From assembly GCF_042431545.1 (NCBI RefSeq), contig NZ_JBHLYX010000008.1: DNA of 64,000 bases. The stretch is one strand, 5' to 3'. This stretch comes from Pseudoalteromonas xiamenensis. GTDB taxonomy: Bacteria > Pseudomonadota > Gammaproteobacteria > Enterobacterales > Alteromonadaceae. The notes below the pieces were generated by a model that was not told the origin of the DNA, searched no databases, and saw only the letters and a list, made by a program, of their open reading frames with translations. Below are positions 8,558 to 17,551 of this stretch, piece after piece (position 1 is the stretch's first letter; each line of letters starts with the position of its first letter). Made by a program: the position numbers and the translations under genes.

Positions 8558-9091
8558 ATGAAACATCGGTTACTTCTTGCCTCTGGTTGCCTTCTTGCCC
8601 TCTCTGGTTGCGATGTGTTTCAGACTGCGAACAATAAATTGGAACAGCAGTACTTAGATCAACATCCTGAACTGCAAGCGGCAATTTCAGCAATAAGAGA
8701 AAATGGCCTCAATGCGGTCGCTAGAACGGCTGAAAAAGGCAGTTTTGCATCATGCGTCGCAACAAAGTTGGAAAGTGACCCGCTTGGCTCACTGGCAACG
8801 GTTGAAGGAGCGCTTCAAGACAGCGCAAATTTAACGGATCTTTTTTCTGCAATAGCCGAACTCTCCAGCCAAGAAATCTCACTTGAACAGATCCCAAACC
8901 TGCTTCGTCAGGGTGCTGAAACATTAAATTACCTGCGTACGTTACTGAGTCAATATGAGTTAACCGAGCTCAAAACCAAAGTAACGGACTTCGTTGATCA
9001 TACTCAAATCCAAAGTGCTGATGTGGGATCTCACCTACGTAATTTGATAGCGCAATGTGAAGGGCTGCATACAACTCAAATTTTAAAGTGA
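8558..9091 (+). CDS. Putative lipoprotein of unknown function
   Basis: A 177-residue protein with a lipoprotein signal peptide: basic MKHR, hydrophobic LLLASGCLLA, and lipobox LSGC with C18 as the lipidated residue. The rest is predicted helical and soluble (EQQYLDQHPELQAAISA, TLLSQYELTELKTKV), with two further cysteines. The ATG at 8558 is chosen because GGAGAAAAT precedes it and the signal peptide then starts correctly; an upstream in-frame start adds 11 residues. It precedes the photolyase genes by 55 bases on the same strand and might be co-transcribed. I do not recognise the family. Confidence 0.7.
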   Translation: MKHRLLLASGCLLALSGCDVFQTANNKLEQQYLDQHPELQAAISAIRENGLNAVARTAEKGSFASCVATKLESDPLGSLATVEGALQDSANLTDLFSAIAELSSQEISLEQIPNLLRQGAETLNYLRTLLSQYELTELKTKVTDFVDHTQIQSADVGSHLRNLIAQCEGLHTTQILK

Positions 9092-9146
9092 GCCAAATCC
9101 TTCCCCTGTTCGTATTGACGTTGATAATGCAGAATGAGCGAAGGCA

Positions 9147-10406
9147 ATGCGAACCGGTATATTCTTTATTTATAAAAACTTCCGATTAGTTAACAATAAC
9201 GCCTTATCCATTTTTTCCGCGAACGTTGATAAGCTTTTGATCTGCGTTCTTAGAGACGAGACTCGTTATTCAACGCAATGTCTTGCACGACGCAAAACCA
9301 GTGACGTTGTGTTGAACGCCCACTCCGCAGTAGAACGTGAATTCATCGCACGGTTTGCACAGCTCAATCACGGCGTGGTTTCACTCTCTATGTTCGATAC
9401 ACCGGCTTTACTTTCACTGTTGCATGAGCATTCAGTGACGGATTGCGCTTTGCCCTTCCATCCAAGCTATGACTTGTCCCGAATGTGGTTGTTTTTGCGT
9501 GACAAATGCCAAAACATTCGGTTTCATTTGCTCCCAGGCAACACACTGTTCCAAGAATACGAACTGCCTTTTAAGTCTGATTCGTTCCCGAAAACGTTTT
9601 CAGAATTTCGCCGGAAAGTAAACGACATTACGATTGCCGAAAACCTCACATCGCAACTGCCCGATTTACCGCGGTCCGTTTTACCCGTTTGTTCTGATGA
9701 ACATCCTGTCGTCAATGCTTCACACGGTGAAAGCGCTGCCGCGCAACACTTACTCGATTACTTTTGCAGTCGCCATCCAAATCACTATAAAGAAACGCGC
9801 AATCAGTTGTCAGGGGAATGGTTTTCGACCGGGTTTTCACCCTTTTTAGCGCTTGGCACGGTGAGTGTGCACGAGATCCTGAGTCGCCTGCAGGAATACC
9901 AACTTATCTATGGTCAAAACGATTCAACAGAGTGGATTTATTTTGAGCTTCTTTGGCGCGAGTATTTTTATTGGTATGCAAAAACGCATGGAACGAAGCT
10001 TTTTCTTCGACGTGGACTAAATTCAACAAATCCACTCACCTCCTTTTATGCCTCCCATTTCAAAGCATGGTGCGAAGGCAACACCGAAGCGGATTTAGTG
10101 AACGCTATAATGATTGAACTCAATACAACAGGATGGATCTCGAATCGAGCTCGTCAAATTACGGCGAGCTACTTGGTCAATGAACTTAGCGTCGATTGGC
10201 GCTACGGTGCCGCGTACTTTGAGCAAACACTCATTGATTATGATGTCGCAATCAATTGGGGCAATTGGCAATACATCGCAGGCGTAGGCGCCGATCCGAG
10301 AGGCGGCCGCCACTTCAATATTGATAAACAAACCCAGCTCTACGATGAACTCGGACATTATCGTAGACAATGGCTAAGAGAACACAACACAGAGCGGTCA
10401 CTTTGA
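9147..10406 (+). CDS. DASH-family cryptochrome/photolyase
   Basis: FAD-dependent blue-light photoreceptor/photolyase, likely repairing cyclobutane dimers in single-stranded DNA as known for the DASH family. The 419-residue protein has the N-terminal alpha/beta photolyase domain (starting MRTGIFFIYKNFRLVNNNAL), the DASH-like FPKTFSEFRRKV segment (about 150), and the C-terminal FAD domain with LLWREYFYWYAK, TGWISNRARQITASYLVNEL and INWGNWQYIAGVGADPRGG. The first strand is diverged from the usual WFRNDLR. A ribosome-binding AAGG precedes the ATG. The next gene encodes a second, unrelated photolyase class five bases downstream. Confidence 0.88.
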   Translation: MRTGIFFIYKNFRLVNNNALSIFSANVDKLLICVLRDETRYSTQCLARRKTSDVVLNAHSAVEREFIARFAQLNHGVVSLSMFDTPALLSLLHEHSVTDCALPFHPSYDLSRMWLFLRDKCQNIRFHLLPGNTLFQEYELPFKSDSFPKTFSEFRRKVNDITIAENLTSQLPDLPRSVLPVCSDEHPVVNASHGESAAAQHLLDYFCSRHPNHYKETRNQLSGEWFSTGFSPFLALGTVSVHEILSRLQEYQLIYGQNDSTEWIYFELLWREYFYWYAKTHGTKLFLRRGLNSTNPLTSFYASHFKAWCEGNTEADLVNAIMIELNTTGWISNRARQITASYLVNELSVDWRYGAAYFEQTLIDYDVAINWGNWQYIAGVGADPRGGRHFNIDKQTQLYDELGHYRRQWLREHNTERSL

Positions 10407-10411
10407 ATTCC

Positions 10412-11971
10412 ATGTCATCACAACAATACACGAAACTTCGTCTCATTCTTGGTGACCAACTCAATGCGTCACATTCTTGGTACCGTCAAAAACACGAGGA
10501 CACCGTTTATCTTATCGCTGAACTACGACAAGAAACGGACTACGTTAAACACCACGTACAAAAGGTTTCTGCCTTTTTTGCCGCCATGGAAAACTTCGCT
10601 GCTGCACTGAACTCAGCAGGGCATCATGTAATTCATTTAACGTTAGATGACACTTGCCATTATGAAACGTTATGCGATCTCATTGCCTATTACTGCACGC
10701 AATTCTCTGTTGACGTTTTTGAGTATCAAAGACCTGATGAATACCGTGTATTGGAGCAACTTCGCGCATTCAGCACGCAGCAAATCTATCAGTGCAACGA
10801 GTACGATACGGAACATTTTATGTTGCCCTTCGATGAAATTGAATCAATGTTCGTCAAAGGAAAACATCACACTATGGAGTACTTCTATCGTTCGATGAGA
10901 AAACGATACAACTTACTTATGGATCAAAATAAGCCGATTGGTGGGAAATGGAACTTTGATTCTGAAAATAGGCAATCCTTTAAAGACAATGATTTAAATG
11001 AAATTCCAACACCGGTGTGTTTTGAAAACTCGGTTGAAGCCATACTCGTTCGGCTCCAACATCACCAAGTTAGAACCTTTGGTCAGTCGCAAACTCAATT
11101 ATTATGGCCTGTTAACCGTCAACAAGCACTTACCTTACTGTCTTTTTTTTGTGAACATTTATTACCTCGATTCGGACAGTATCAAGATGCAATGACCTGC
11201 CAAAGCCAACATGCTTGGAGTTTGTATCACTCTCGTCTTTCTTTTGCGCTCAACGTTAAAATGCTGAGTCCGATACAAGTCGTGCAAGCCGCAATTAAAG
11301 CCTATGAAACGTTCCCAGATAAAATATCCCTACCACAAGTCGAAGGCTTCACTCGACAAATTGTTGGCTGGCGAGAGTTCATTCGAGCTATTTACTGGCG
11401 AAATATGCCTGAATATGAGCAGTTCAATGCGCTCAATGCACAGCAAGCACTGCCTCAATACTTTTGGCATGGCAAAACCAAGATGCGCTGCATGAATGAG
11501 GTCATTACACAAAGTCTGGACTACGCGTATGCGCATCACATTCAACGGCTTATGATCACCGGAAATTTTTGTCTTCTTGCAGGCATTGAACCTTCGCAGG
11601 TAGATGAATGGTACTTAGGCATTTATATCGACGCTTTACAATGGGTAGAGCTTCCGAATACAAGGGGAATGAGTCAACACGCAGATCATGGGATCATTGC
11701 AACCAAACCGTATGCAGGCAGCGCTAATTACATCAACAAAATGAGCGATTATTGCAAACATTGCTATTACGACAAAAAATTAAAGTATGGCGAAAAAGCG
11801 TGCCCATTCAACAGTTTGTATTGGCATTTTCTTCATTCTCATCAAAATGCATTTAGCCAAAACCAACGAATGAGCATGATTTATCGAAATTGGAATAACC
11901 AAGCGGATGACGAGAAAAATAAGGTGTTGGAACAAGCTCAACGGTATTTAGATAATCTCGAGAGCCTTTAG
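10412..11971 (+). CDS. FeS-containing bacterial photolyase (PhrB-like, (6-4)/DPRP family)
   Basis: Deoxyribodipyrimidine photolyase-related protein, of the class whose Agrobacterium member PhrB repairs (6-4) photoproducts with FAD and a 4Fe-4S cluster. The N-terminus LRLILGDQLN and C-terminal FAD domain (GFTRQIVGWREFIRAIYW, TGNFCLLAGIEP, PNTRGMSQHADHG) are typical. Cysteines at 360, 448, 451 and 464 (numbered from the chosen start) have the same spacing as the PhrB cluster ligands. The ATG at 10412 places the conserved strand near the N-terminus; the ATG at 10370 would overlap the DASH gene by 37 bases and add 14 residues. No clear ribosome-binding site at either. Confidence 0.88.
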   Translation: MSSQQYTKLRLILGDQLNASHSWYRQKHEDTVYLIAELRQETDYVKHHVQKVSAFFAAMENFAAALNSAGHHVIHLTLDDTCHYETLCDLIAYYCTQFSVDVFEYQRPDEYRVLEQLRAFSTQQIYQCNEYDTEHFMLPFDEIESMFVKGKHHTMEYFYRSMRKRYNLLMDQNKPIGGKWNFDSENRQSFKDNDLNEIPTPVCFENSVEAILVRLQHHQVRTFGQSQTQLLWPVNRQQALTLLSFFCEHLLPRFGQYQDAMTCQSQHAWSLYHSRLSFALNVKMLSPIQVVQAAIKAYETFPDKISLPQVEGFTRQIVGWREFIRAIYWRNMPEYEQFNALNAQQALPQYFWHGKTKMRCMNEVITQSLDYAYAHHIQRLMITGNFCLLAGIEPSQVDEWYLGIYIDALQWVELPNTRGMSQHADHGIIATKPYAGSANYINKMSDYCKHCYYDKKLKYGEKACPFNSLYWHFLHSHQNAFSQNQRMSMIYRNWNNQADDEKNKVLEQAQRYLDNLESL

Positions 11972-11978
11972 TCTTATT

Positions 11979-12011
11979 GCCTTGACCGAAGAAACAATCA
12001 AGGCTTCATTT
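11979..12011 (+). terminator. Terminator behind the photolyase genes
   Basis: Stem GCCTTGA (11979-11985) / TCAAGGC (11998-12004) with a 12-base loop, followed by TTCATTTT. It lies eight bases after the photolyase stop, between convergent genes, and fits an intrinsic terminator for the plus strand. Confidence 0.6.
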
Positions 12012-12029
12012 TACAGGGCTATGACGTCA

Positions 12030-12440
12030 CTAAAACAATCGCCAGCGGCGTTTTTTAGTGCGAATTTTATGCACCCAATTGACCTCAATTGTGCCTTCTG
12101 CAACCACACTCGCGGATTCCCTCGCAACCAGCTCATAAGTCACTGATTGAGTGCGAGCAAAACTGTAAAGGTAATTAACCGTTTGCACTTCTTTCCAACA
12201 GCCTATCGGCATTGCTTGGTCTTTTTCACGTAAGCAATATTCTTTTCTATCCGGCATCTGTAAGGTAAAGGTAACATCCGCAAAACAGGTTCGGCCTTCA
12301 TTCAATGCAACACATTTATTTGGGCTCACTTTCAGGGCTTGTGCTTCTTCCAATGTAATATCTGACGCTTCCGTGCTTGTTGCCGCCAATGAGTGCATTG
12401 GCGCGCAAATTAACGCTAAAACGAGGAGTTTAGAATACAT
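12030..12440 (-). CDS. DUF3019-type exported protein
   Basis: A 136-residue protein with a signal peptide (about 1-19, ending SLA). The mature part has LKVSPNKCVALNEGRTCFADVTF, YCLREKD and GCWKEV, the four-cysteine pattern I associate with DUF3019 proteins. The function of the family is unknown. Its start overlaps the stop of the MipA/OmpV gene by 11 bases, so the pair is probably translated together. In relatives such pairs often sit beside a two-component system, which is absent here. Confidence 0.75.
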   Translation of the reverse strand: MYSKLLVLALICAPMHSLAATSTEASDITLEEAQALKVSPNKCVALNEGRTCFADVTFTLQMPDRKEYCLREKDQAMPIGCWKEVQTVNYLYSFARTQSVTYELVARESASVVAEGTIEVNWVHKIRTKKRRWRLF

Positions 12441-13263
12441 ACTTCACTCCCATAAAAAATACGCGTGCGTAATTCGTTTCTACAATTGGGCTGCGCTTTA
12501 TGCTGCTATCACCAATAATGAATGACGCACCGCTACTGAATACCCAACTGTCAGAAATAGCCCTGTTCAGTTCAAATTGAAGAAACACGCTGGTCGCATC
12601 GCCAGCATCGTGCTCCGGCCTAAAAGAAGTTGCCTCCTCTTCGCTCACACCATAATAGTAATTGTGAAAACGCGATGAGTAATAATTCAAACCGAAATTC
12701 AGCCACAGATCCCAGTTTCGTAGCTCAAAATTACGTGTTGCTTCTGCATGAGCAACCCAACCATTTGTCGGGCCAAAGACGTCATAAACCAGTTCTAATG
12801 ACGTTTGAAAGTTACCGTAAGTACGATAATAGGACAGGCCGAAAGATTGATCTTGTCGGCGTTTTTTAATTCCTTTCAGTTCAGGAATAACGTCATCTTT
12901 TTCAAAGTAACCGTATTCGTCAAATTCAAGTTGGTAGTTTCCGTAAATAACATCAACTCCCCAATCAGGCTCAACAATGAGCTGATAGCCAATATCCGAG
13001 CCACCATAGAAATCGCCCGTTTTGCTATCGAGATAGAAGTTTTGATATTCGATAGTCACGTCACTTAAGATAGTAAGTCCTTCATACTGACTATCGTCAC
13101 CGGCTAACTTTGGCATGGTCATATTAATACCGTATACGCCAAAAGACAGCTGCCAACTAAATGCGCTGTCTTGCGGTTCTTGCTGCGTCGCATCCGATTG
13201 ATTGGCAAAGCCCGCGACACTGAAAAATGCAGATAAAACGAGGAGTAGGTATTTCTGTATCAT
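12430..13263 (-). CDS. MipA/OmpV family outer-membrane protein
   Basis: A 277-residue outer-membrane beta-barrel protein. It has a signal peptide (about 1-20, ending GFA), alternating aromatic/polar strands, and a C-terminal phenylalanine (VKYVF) as expected for barrel assembly. The pattern of motifs (SFGVYGINMTMP, YYRTYGNFQTSLELVYDVFG, WDLWLNFGLNYYSSRFHNYYYGV) suits the MipA/OmpV family, whose members scaffold murein enzymes or act as porin-like antigens. First gene of a two-gene minus-strand operon with DUF3019. Confidence 0.8.
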   Translation of the reverse strand: MIQKYLLLVLSAFFSVAGFANQSDATQQEPQDSAFSWQLSFGVYGINMTMPKLAGDDSQYEGLTILSDVTIEYQNFYLDSKTGDFYGGSDIGYQLIVEPDWGVDVIYGNYQLEFDEYGYFEKDDVIPELKGIKKRRQDQSFGLSYYRTYGNFQTSLELVYDVFGPTNGWVAHAEATRNFELRNWDLWLNFGLNYYSSRFHNYYYGVSEEEATSFRPEHDAGDATSVFLQFELNRAISDSWVFSSGASFIIGDSSIKRSPIVETNYARVFFMGVKYVF

Positions 13264-13436
13264 TGTTTTTACTTGTCCCTGAATTCTCGCTTAGTCTATC
13301 GCAAATTGTAATTAATTTGAACGTTGAGATAAAAAAGCCAGAAATTTTATGTTAACTTTTTATTAATATTTTTGTAACGTATAGTTGTTGTAATCCCGTT
13401 CCAACTTATAGAGCAACTACTTTAAGGTTCGCAAAA

Positions 13437-14450
13437 ATGAAAAAAAGATATACTCTCGCGCTACTTCTACCGCTACTTGCAAGCAAAGCTCACGCATTTA
13501 GCCAAGAAACACATAAACGTATTGTCATCGATGCAGTGAACTACATGGCACAGCATCCGACAACAACTCAATTCTCAAAATTGCAGGCCTATGCAACTCA
13601 AAATGGTCTGACTCTTGACCAATTGGCTGAAGTATTGGGCCAAGCGGCATACGATGTTGACGATTTTGAAGACACATTCTTGTGCGGTGCAGTTACAGGT
13701 AATTGTGTACAGGCACCACTTTGGGGTGCTGCAGAGAGCATTGTAAAATACACAAGCTACTGGCACTTTCAAAACCACACTCAAGGCGCTGATGCACATG
13801 GTAACGACTTTGGTGGATACAATTATGACAAACTAACGGTTTGGGGCAGTGTTGACACAATGGCAGCCACTTGGTTGAAAGGCGACCATTTAGATGACGG
13901 CAAAGGTGGTCAATCAGGTTGGTTTGGCGCCGACGGCAGCAAGTACAACAGTTACGGTATCACTGAAGCACATTACCGCATTGACAGCACCTCAAGCTAC
14001 TCGATGTACAAAGATTTCGAGAAAATCCCATTTCAACCAATCGATAACTTAGGTCAATACTGGTACCAAAATTACCTCGCGTCAGGCCAACCTCAAATTT
14101 TGGGTTTTGTGTTCCATACTACAGACCTATTGCAACCGCACCACACATGGACAACGTCAGATCTCAACCATTCTAGTTGGGAATCTTGGGTGAAGGACTA
14201 TTACGATCAAGAGCTGTTAAACGACCAAGCGCTTGTTACTGAAGCAATGAGCTATTACGCTCCACTTCGTGCAACAGACAGCGATATTCGTCCATTACTG
14301 ACTCAAGGTGGCTCATATTCGTATGCGCAAGGCTCAATTGTGCTTAACTCTCAGGATCACTATGACCGTGTTCAAATTGGCCGCCAAGTTATTCCGCATG
14401 CCATTGCCATGGTTGTACAACTTCTAAATCACGCGATGGTAGCGCGTTAA
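13437..14450 (+). CDS. Secreted zinc-dependent phospholipase C-like protein
   Basis: Likely an exported phosphodiesterase acting on phospholipid head groups. The 337-residue protein has a signal peptide (1-20, ending AHA) so that the mature form begins FSQETH, with a histidine close to the N-terminus as in zinc-dependent phospholipase C and S1/P1 nucleases. Further candidate metal ligands lie in QAAYDVDD (about 68-75), YWHFQNH (about 104-110), and FHTTDLLQPHHTWTT and DLNHSSW (about 226-250). It is the first of three tightly packed genes: the stop is followed one base later by the parvulin-like gene. Substrate is not shown by the sequence. Confidence 0.65.
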   Translation: MKKRYTLALLLPLLASKAHAFSQETHKRIVIDAVNYMAQHPTTTQFSKLQAYATQNGLTLDQLAEVLGQAAYDVDDFEDTFLCGAVTGNCVQAPLWGAAESIVKYTSYWHFQNHTQGADAHGNDFGGYNYDKLTVWGSVDTMAATWLKGDHLDDGKGGQSGWFGADGSKYNSYGITEAHYRIDSTSSYSMYKDFEKIPFQPIDNLGQYWYQNYLASGQPQILGFVFHTTDLLQPHHTWTTSDLNHSSWESWVKDYYDQELLNDQALVTEAMSYYAPLRATDSDIRPLLTQGGSYSYAQGSIVLNSQDHYDRVQIGRQVIPHAIAMVVQLLNHAMVAR

Positions 14451-14451
14451 T

Positions 14452-15627
14452 ATGCGATTTTCTGTTGTAATTTGGGTGGTAGGGTTCGCTCTACCCCTTT
14501 TCACGCACGCGAGTGTTGATACTAAACCACTTGAAAAGTTACTTGTGAATGTTCAAAAAGCGAGCGGCCAAAACACCTCTCAACAGCAAGTACACGAACG
14601 TTTGATTGAAAACGAGTTCCTTTTTCAAGAATTAAACAGATACTCTGCGACTCTCGTAACAAGGCAATCTCAAGTCGGCTTTAGCAATCGCTATCATGCT
14701 GAACAACTTGCTATGACGCTGTTAATAAATAACTTTGGCGATATTGACTATCAATCTCTAAAGCCTCAGCAGACAGCACCGTTTGATAAAGTTTGGCTGA
14801 CAAAAGCAATTGGTGCGTACCCGGTTTCCGGTGTATACGACAACAGCACGTTATCAACGCTCGACTCGATTCAATTGAAAGGCTTGCCCTTTGCTGTTTC
14901 GATGAAAGACATTGTAGAGACTCTCTCAATGCAGAAACGTCTACGACTGCACCAAGGTGAAACTCAAGTACTCTATGCGGAATTGGAGCGACGCTTTCGC
15001 TTACTGCAATTGCGAAATGCGCACACCAAGAAACTAAAGGACTTAGGCATAAGTTACGACGGACTTTATCACGTCGCCCTAACTGAAATAGTACGAGCAC
15101 CCGCACAGGCCTATTTTGGATTGAAACAACAAATGCACGGCGAACGCAGTGAATACGTTGAACATCTTAAAGGTAAAATATCGAACGCTGACGTTTCGAA
15201 TTTCTATAAAGAAAACAAAGCCAGATTTCGCTACGTTACGTCAGTTGAAGCCTGGGCTGGCCTATTTAGTTCGAGAAAACTCGCTGAGCAATGTCGACAC
15301 TTAGCCCAAGATAAGGCTGCTCCACAAGCCATACTTAACTGCGCACAAGACAAACCCCTTGAACTGCTTTCCCCTACAATTAAGCGAGAAACGATTAAGG
15401 ACAACTGGGCCGCACAAGCCGCATTCAATTTGCCTGAAAATGCGCTTTCACAACCGATACGCACACCTGATGGAAAATGGCTTGTCATTGCAACGGGAAA
15501 ACGAGCGTACGATTACTATCTTGAAAACAGCGAAACAGTGAAGTATCAAGCAACAATTGCATTACTTACTCAGGTTGCGTTAAAAACGTTTGAAGACAAA
15601 TTTAATCGTTGGAAACAAACACTGTGA
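14452..15627 (+). CDS. Periplasmic parvulin-type peptidyl-prolyl isomerase-like foldase
   Basis: A 391-residue exported protein: N-terminal signal peptide (1-20, ending THA), a helical SurA/PpiC-like N-terminal region, and a parvulin-like domain at about 250-360 (VSNFYKENKARF, then AQAAFNLPENALSQPIRTPDGKWLVIA, the usual end of a rotamase domain). It would help fold or export an envelope or secreted protein. Because it starts one base after the phospholipase-like gene and is followed by a membrane coiled-coil protein with a GTGA overlap, I infer that its client is the phospholipase-like enzyme. The rotamase core is divergent, so activity is not certain. Confidence 0.65.
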   Translation: MRFSVVIWVVGFALPLFTHASVDTKPLEKLLVNVQKASGQNTSQQQVHERLIENEFLFQELNRYSATLVTRQSQVGFSNRYHAEQLAMTLLINNFGDIDYQSLKPQQTAPFDKVWLTKAIGAYPVSGVYDNSTLSTLDSIQLKGLPFAVSMKDIVETLSMQKRLRLHQGETQVLYAELERRFRLLQLRNAHTKKLKDLGISYDGLYHVALTEIVRAPAQAYFGLKQQMHGERSEYVEHLKGKISNADVSNFYKENKARFRYVTSVEAWAGLFSSRKLAEQCRHLAQDKAAPQAILNCAQDKPLELLSPTIKRETIKDNWAAQAAFNLPENALSQPIRTPDGKWLVIATGKRAYDYYLENSETVKYQATIALLTQVALKTFEDKFNRWKQTL

Positions 15628-16166
15628 GTACCAAAGTGAAGCTTATTGTCATTTTATCGCTTATTGGGTTTATTGCCTTTTGCATTTATCAGCTCACGTC
15701 GCTTGACGTGAGCGTCCAGAGTGTAAATCAGTCTGCGGAGGAACACTCCCCTGTATTGCCCATCGAGGATGAAAACGATACTTCGAATACTTTCAAAGAA
15801 AGTAAGTTAACACCTAGCAAAAACGAAGAAGTGCTCGAATATAAAGCCGATGTAAAAGCTATCACACCTGCCGAGTACCTTCCGCCAATTGCAAAATCCA
15901 CTCATGACGAGCAACGCTATTCGGGCGATTTGAATGACTATCAAGCCTATGAAGCGTTTCATCACGAAAAGGACAGAGCATTGAAACAAGCCTACATTCA
16001 GGCTGCCACAGAAAAAATATCTGTACTTGAACAACTTCTGCAAAGAGGAAAAGAAGCAAATCTACCTAAAGATCAACTTCAAGAAGCCATTGATAAAATC
16101 GACGCATTAAAGAACATGCAAAACGTGCTGATACAAGAATTAGATACATCACAATCAACAAGATAA
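15624..16166 (+). CDS. Single-pass membrane protein with periplasmic coiled coil
   Basis: A 180-residue protein with one N-terminal membrane segment (about 7-26, IVILSLIGFIAFCIYQL), a variable acidic linker (about 30-85) and a helical C-terminal region (DYQAYEAFHHEKDRALKQA to the end) with coiled-coil character. The layout (membrane anchor, flexible linker, helical arm) recalls lipase-specific foldases or phospholipase accessory proteins, but I see no defining motif. The GTG at 15624 is chosen because it overlaps the preceding stop as GTGA; a TTG 15 bases upstream is the alternative. Third gene of the phospholipase operon. Confidence 0.6.
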   Translation: MSTKVKLIVILSLIGFIAFCIYQLTSLDVSVQSVNQSAEEHSPVLPIEDENDTSNTFKESKLTPSKNEEVLEYKADVKAITPAEYLPPIAKSTHDEQRYSGDLNDYQAYEAFHHEKDRALKQAYIQAATEKISVLEQLLQRGKEANLPKDQLQEAIDKIDALKNMQNVLIQELDTSQSTR

Positions 16167-16266
16167 GAATACGGTTCAGCATGTTGAACACAGCCTCAAT
16201 ACACCTAGGATTCAGTTAACCGGCGTTATACTTTGCCCATTCATCGATGAAAAGAATGGAGTTAAC

Positions 16267-16704
16267 ATGCCTTCCCGCTATAGCCACTTGTCTCCCTTTT
16301 TGATAGGTACATTTAGCCTAGTGCTGTTGGGGATGTCAGGATGCTCAGAGCAAATTGACAAACACTATTCCACTCTCCAAGATGCTGCGGTGTTAAAGGA
16401 CAAAGGTTGGTTACCCGATTGGCTTCCTAAAGATGCCGAAGATATAAAACTGCAATACGATTTGGACAGCAATCAACTTTTTATTCGGTTGCAGACACAA
16501 TTAGCGCACGAGTGGTTTCCACCCCATTGCTATCGCAGCGAGTTTATCGACCAGCTTCCTCAAACCTTACCATCATGGTGGCCTGTAAATGCCAAGCAAT
16601 ACAGCCAAATGAAACGTAATTACCGTGTGTATTTGTGCAAAGACCAAGGTCTCTGGTGGATTGCAGAGCCTGAACACTCTCCTTTTGTGTTAATTTGGCA
16701 ATAG
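16267..16704 (+). CDS. Putative lipoprotein
   Basis: A 145-residue protein with a lipoprotein-type signal: hydrophobic FLIGTFSLVLLG then MSGC with C26 as the likely lipidated cysteine; methionine at the -3 position is less usual. The mature part is rich in tryptophan (DKGWLPDWLPKDAEDI, LPSWWPV, GLWWIAEPE) and has two more cysteines that could form a disulfide. A GGAG ribosome-binding site precedes the ATG. It lies 100 bases behind the phospholipase operon on the same strand. Function unknown. Confidence 0.65.
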   Translation: MPSRYSHLSPFLIGTFSLVLLGMSGCSEQIDKHYSTLQDAAVLKDKGWLPDWLPKDAEDIKLQYDLDSNQLFIRLQTQLAHEWFPPHCYRSEFIDQLPQTLPSWWPVNAKQYSQMKRNYRVYLCKDQGLWWIAEPEHSPFVLIWQ

Positions 16705-16762
16705 CAACATTATAAAAACCAAAAAAATGAATTATAAAAACCGTATAAATTTTAATTAAAAA

Positions 16763-16792
16763 TAAAAAAAAGGCCGCCTAGTAAGGCAGCCT
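16763..16792 (-). terminator. Terminator of the Hsp20 gene
   Basis: On the minus strand an 8-bp stem AGGCTGCC / GGCGGCCT (one G-U pair, loop TTACTA) is followed by a run of T residues. It lies 24 bases behind the Hsp20 stop codon and fits an intrinsic terminator. Confidence 0.85.
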
Positions 16793-16816
16793 AATGGTTG
16801 GATTAAATTGGTTTGC

Positions 16817-17263
16817 TTATTTACTTTCAAGTAAATTACCCGAATTAATTTCAATTTTTCTTGGTTTCAGCGCTTCTGGTATTTCACGCTGTAAATCTAT
16901 CTTCAATAAACCGTGTTCTAATGACGCACCGAGCACTTTAACATGGTCGCCTAGTTGGAATTTACGTTCAAAATTACGCTCTGCAATGCCTTGATGGATG
17001 AATTTACGTTCGCGCTCATCCGCTTTATCTGCTTTTTGGCCAACCACTTTTAACGTGTTGTTTTCAGACTCGATAGTGAGTTCTTCTTCAACAAAACCCG
17101 CAACAGCCATCGTGATTTGATAACGATCTTGCTCAAGCAGTTCAATGTTGTACGGTGGAAAACTTGGTTGTTTGTCAGTGCGTGCTGCGGCATCCATTAG
17201 TGACGCTAAATGATCAAAACCAATGAATGAACGATATAGTGGAGATAAATCTACTGTACGCAT
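16817..17263 (-). CDS. Small heat-shock protein, Hsp20/IbpA family
   Basis: ATP-independent holdase that binds unfolding proteins in the cytoplasm. The 148-residue protein starts MRTVDLSPLYRSFIGFDHLASL, as in IbpA-type proteins, followed by the alpha-crystallin domain (about 35-125: PPYNIELLEQDRYQITMAVAGF to LKIDLQREIPEALKPRKIEI). The ATG at 17263 is preferred over an upstream in-frame start because of family N-termini and the GAGGAT site before it. It is a single gene with its own terminator. Heat-shock control is expected, but I could not firmly place a sigma-32 promoter. Confidence 0.93.
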   Translation of the reverse strand: MRTVDLSPLYRSFIGFDHLASLMDAAARTDKQPSFPPYNIELLEQDRYQITMAVAGFVEEELTIESENNTLKVVGQKADKADERERKFIHQGIAERNFERKFQLGDHVKVLGASLEHGLLKIDLQREIPEALKPRKIEINSGNLLESK

Positions 17264-17551
17264 AATTTGTATCCTCTTTATATTAAGCGATAGCACCTTA
17301 ATTCTATTCTCAATTAAACTAGCATTAAGGTTTATTAAATAAGTTAAAATAACATTTCTTTAGTTGGGACCCTCTAAGGCGTCCTCAAAACAATAAATAT
17401 GGACTGCTATTTTTATTTCAAGAGAAAAAATTAAATTTTTTTAATCTTTTCTTCGCTGTCTAAAAAAATTACGCCATACAATCTCGTTGTACTTGGCCTA
17501 AACCGGACTTCATGGTAATTTTCGCCTAGAAATTTACATAGGAATTTGACC

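Noticed and set aside
12030..13263. Two-component system usually near MipA/DUF3019 pairs
   Set aside because: No kinase or regulator gene lies within several kilobases here.
17362..17391. Possible sigma-32 promoter before the Hsp20 gene (GTTTTGAGG ... GTCCCAACT on the minus strand)
   Set aside because: Both boxes deviate from the consensus and it lies over 100 bases from the start codon; not strong enough to list.
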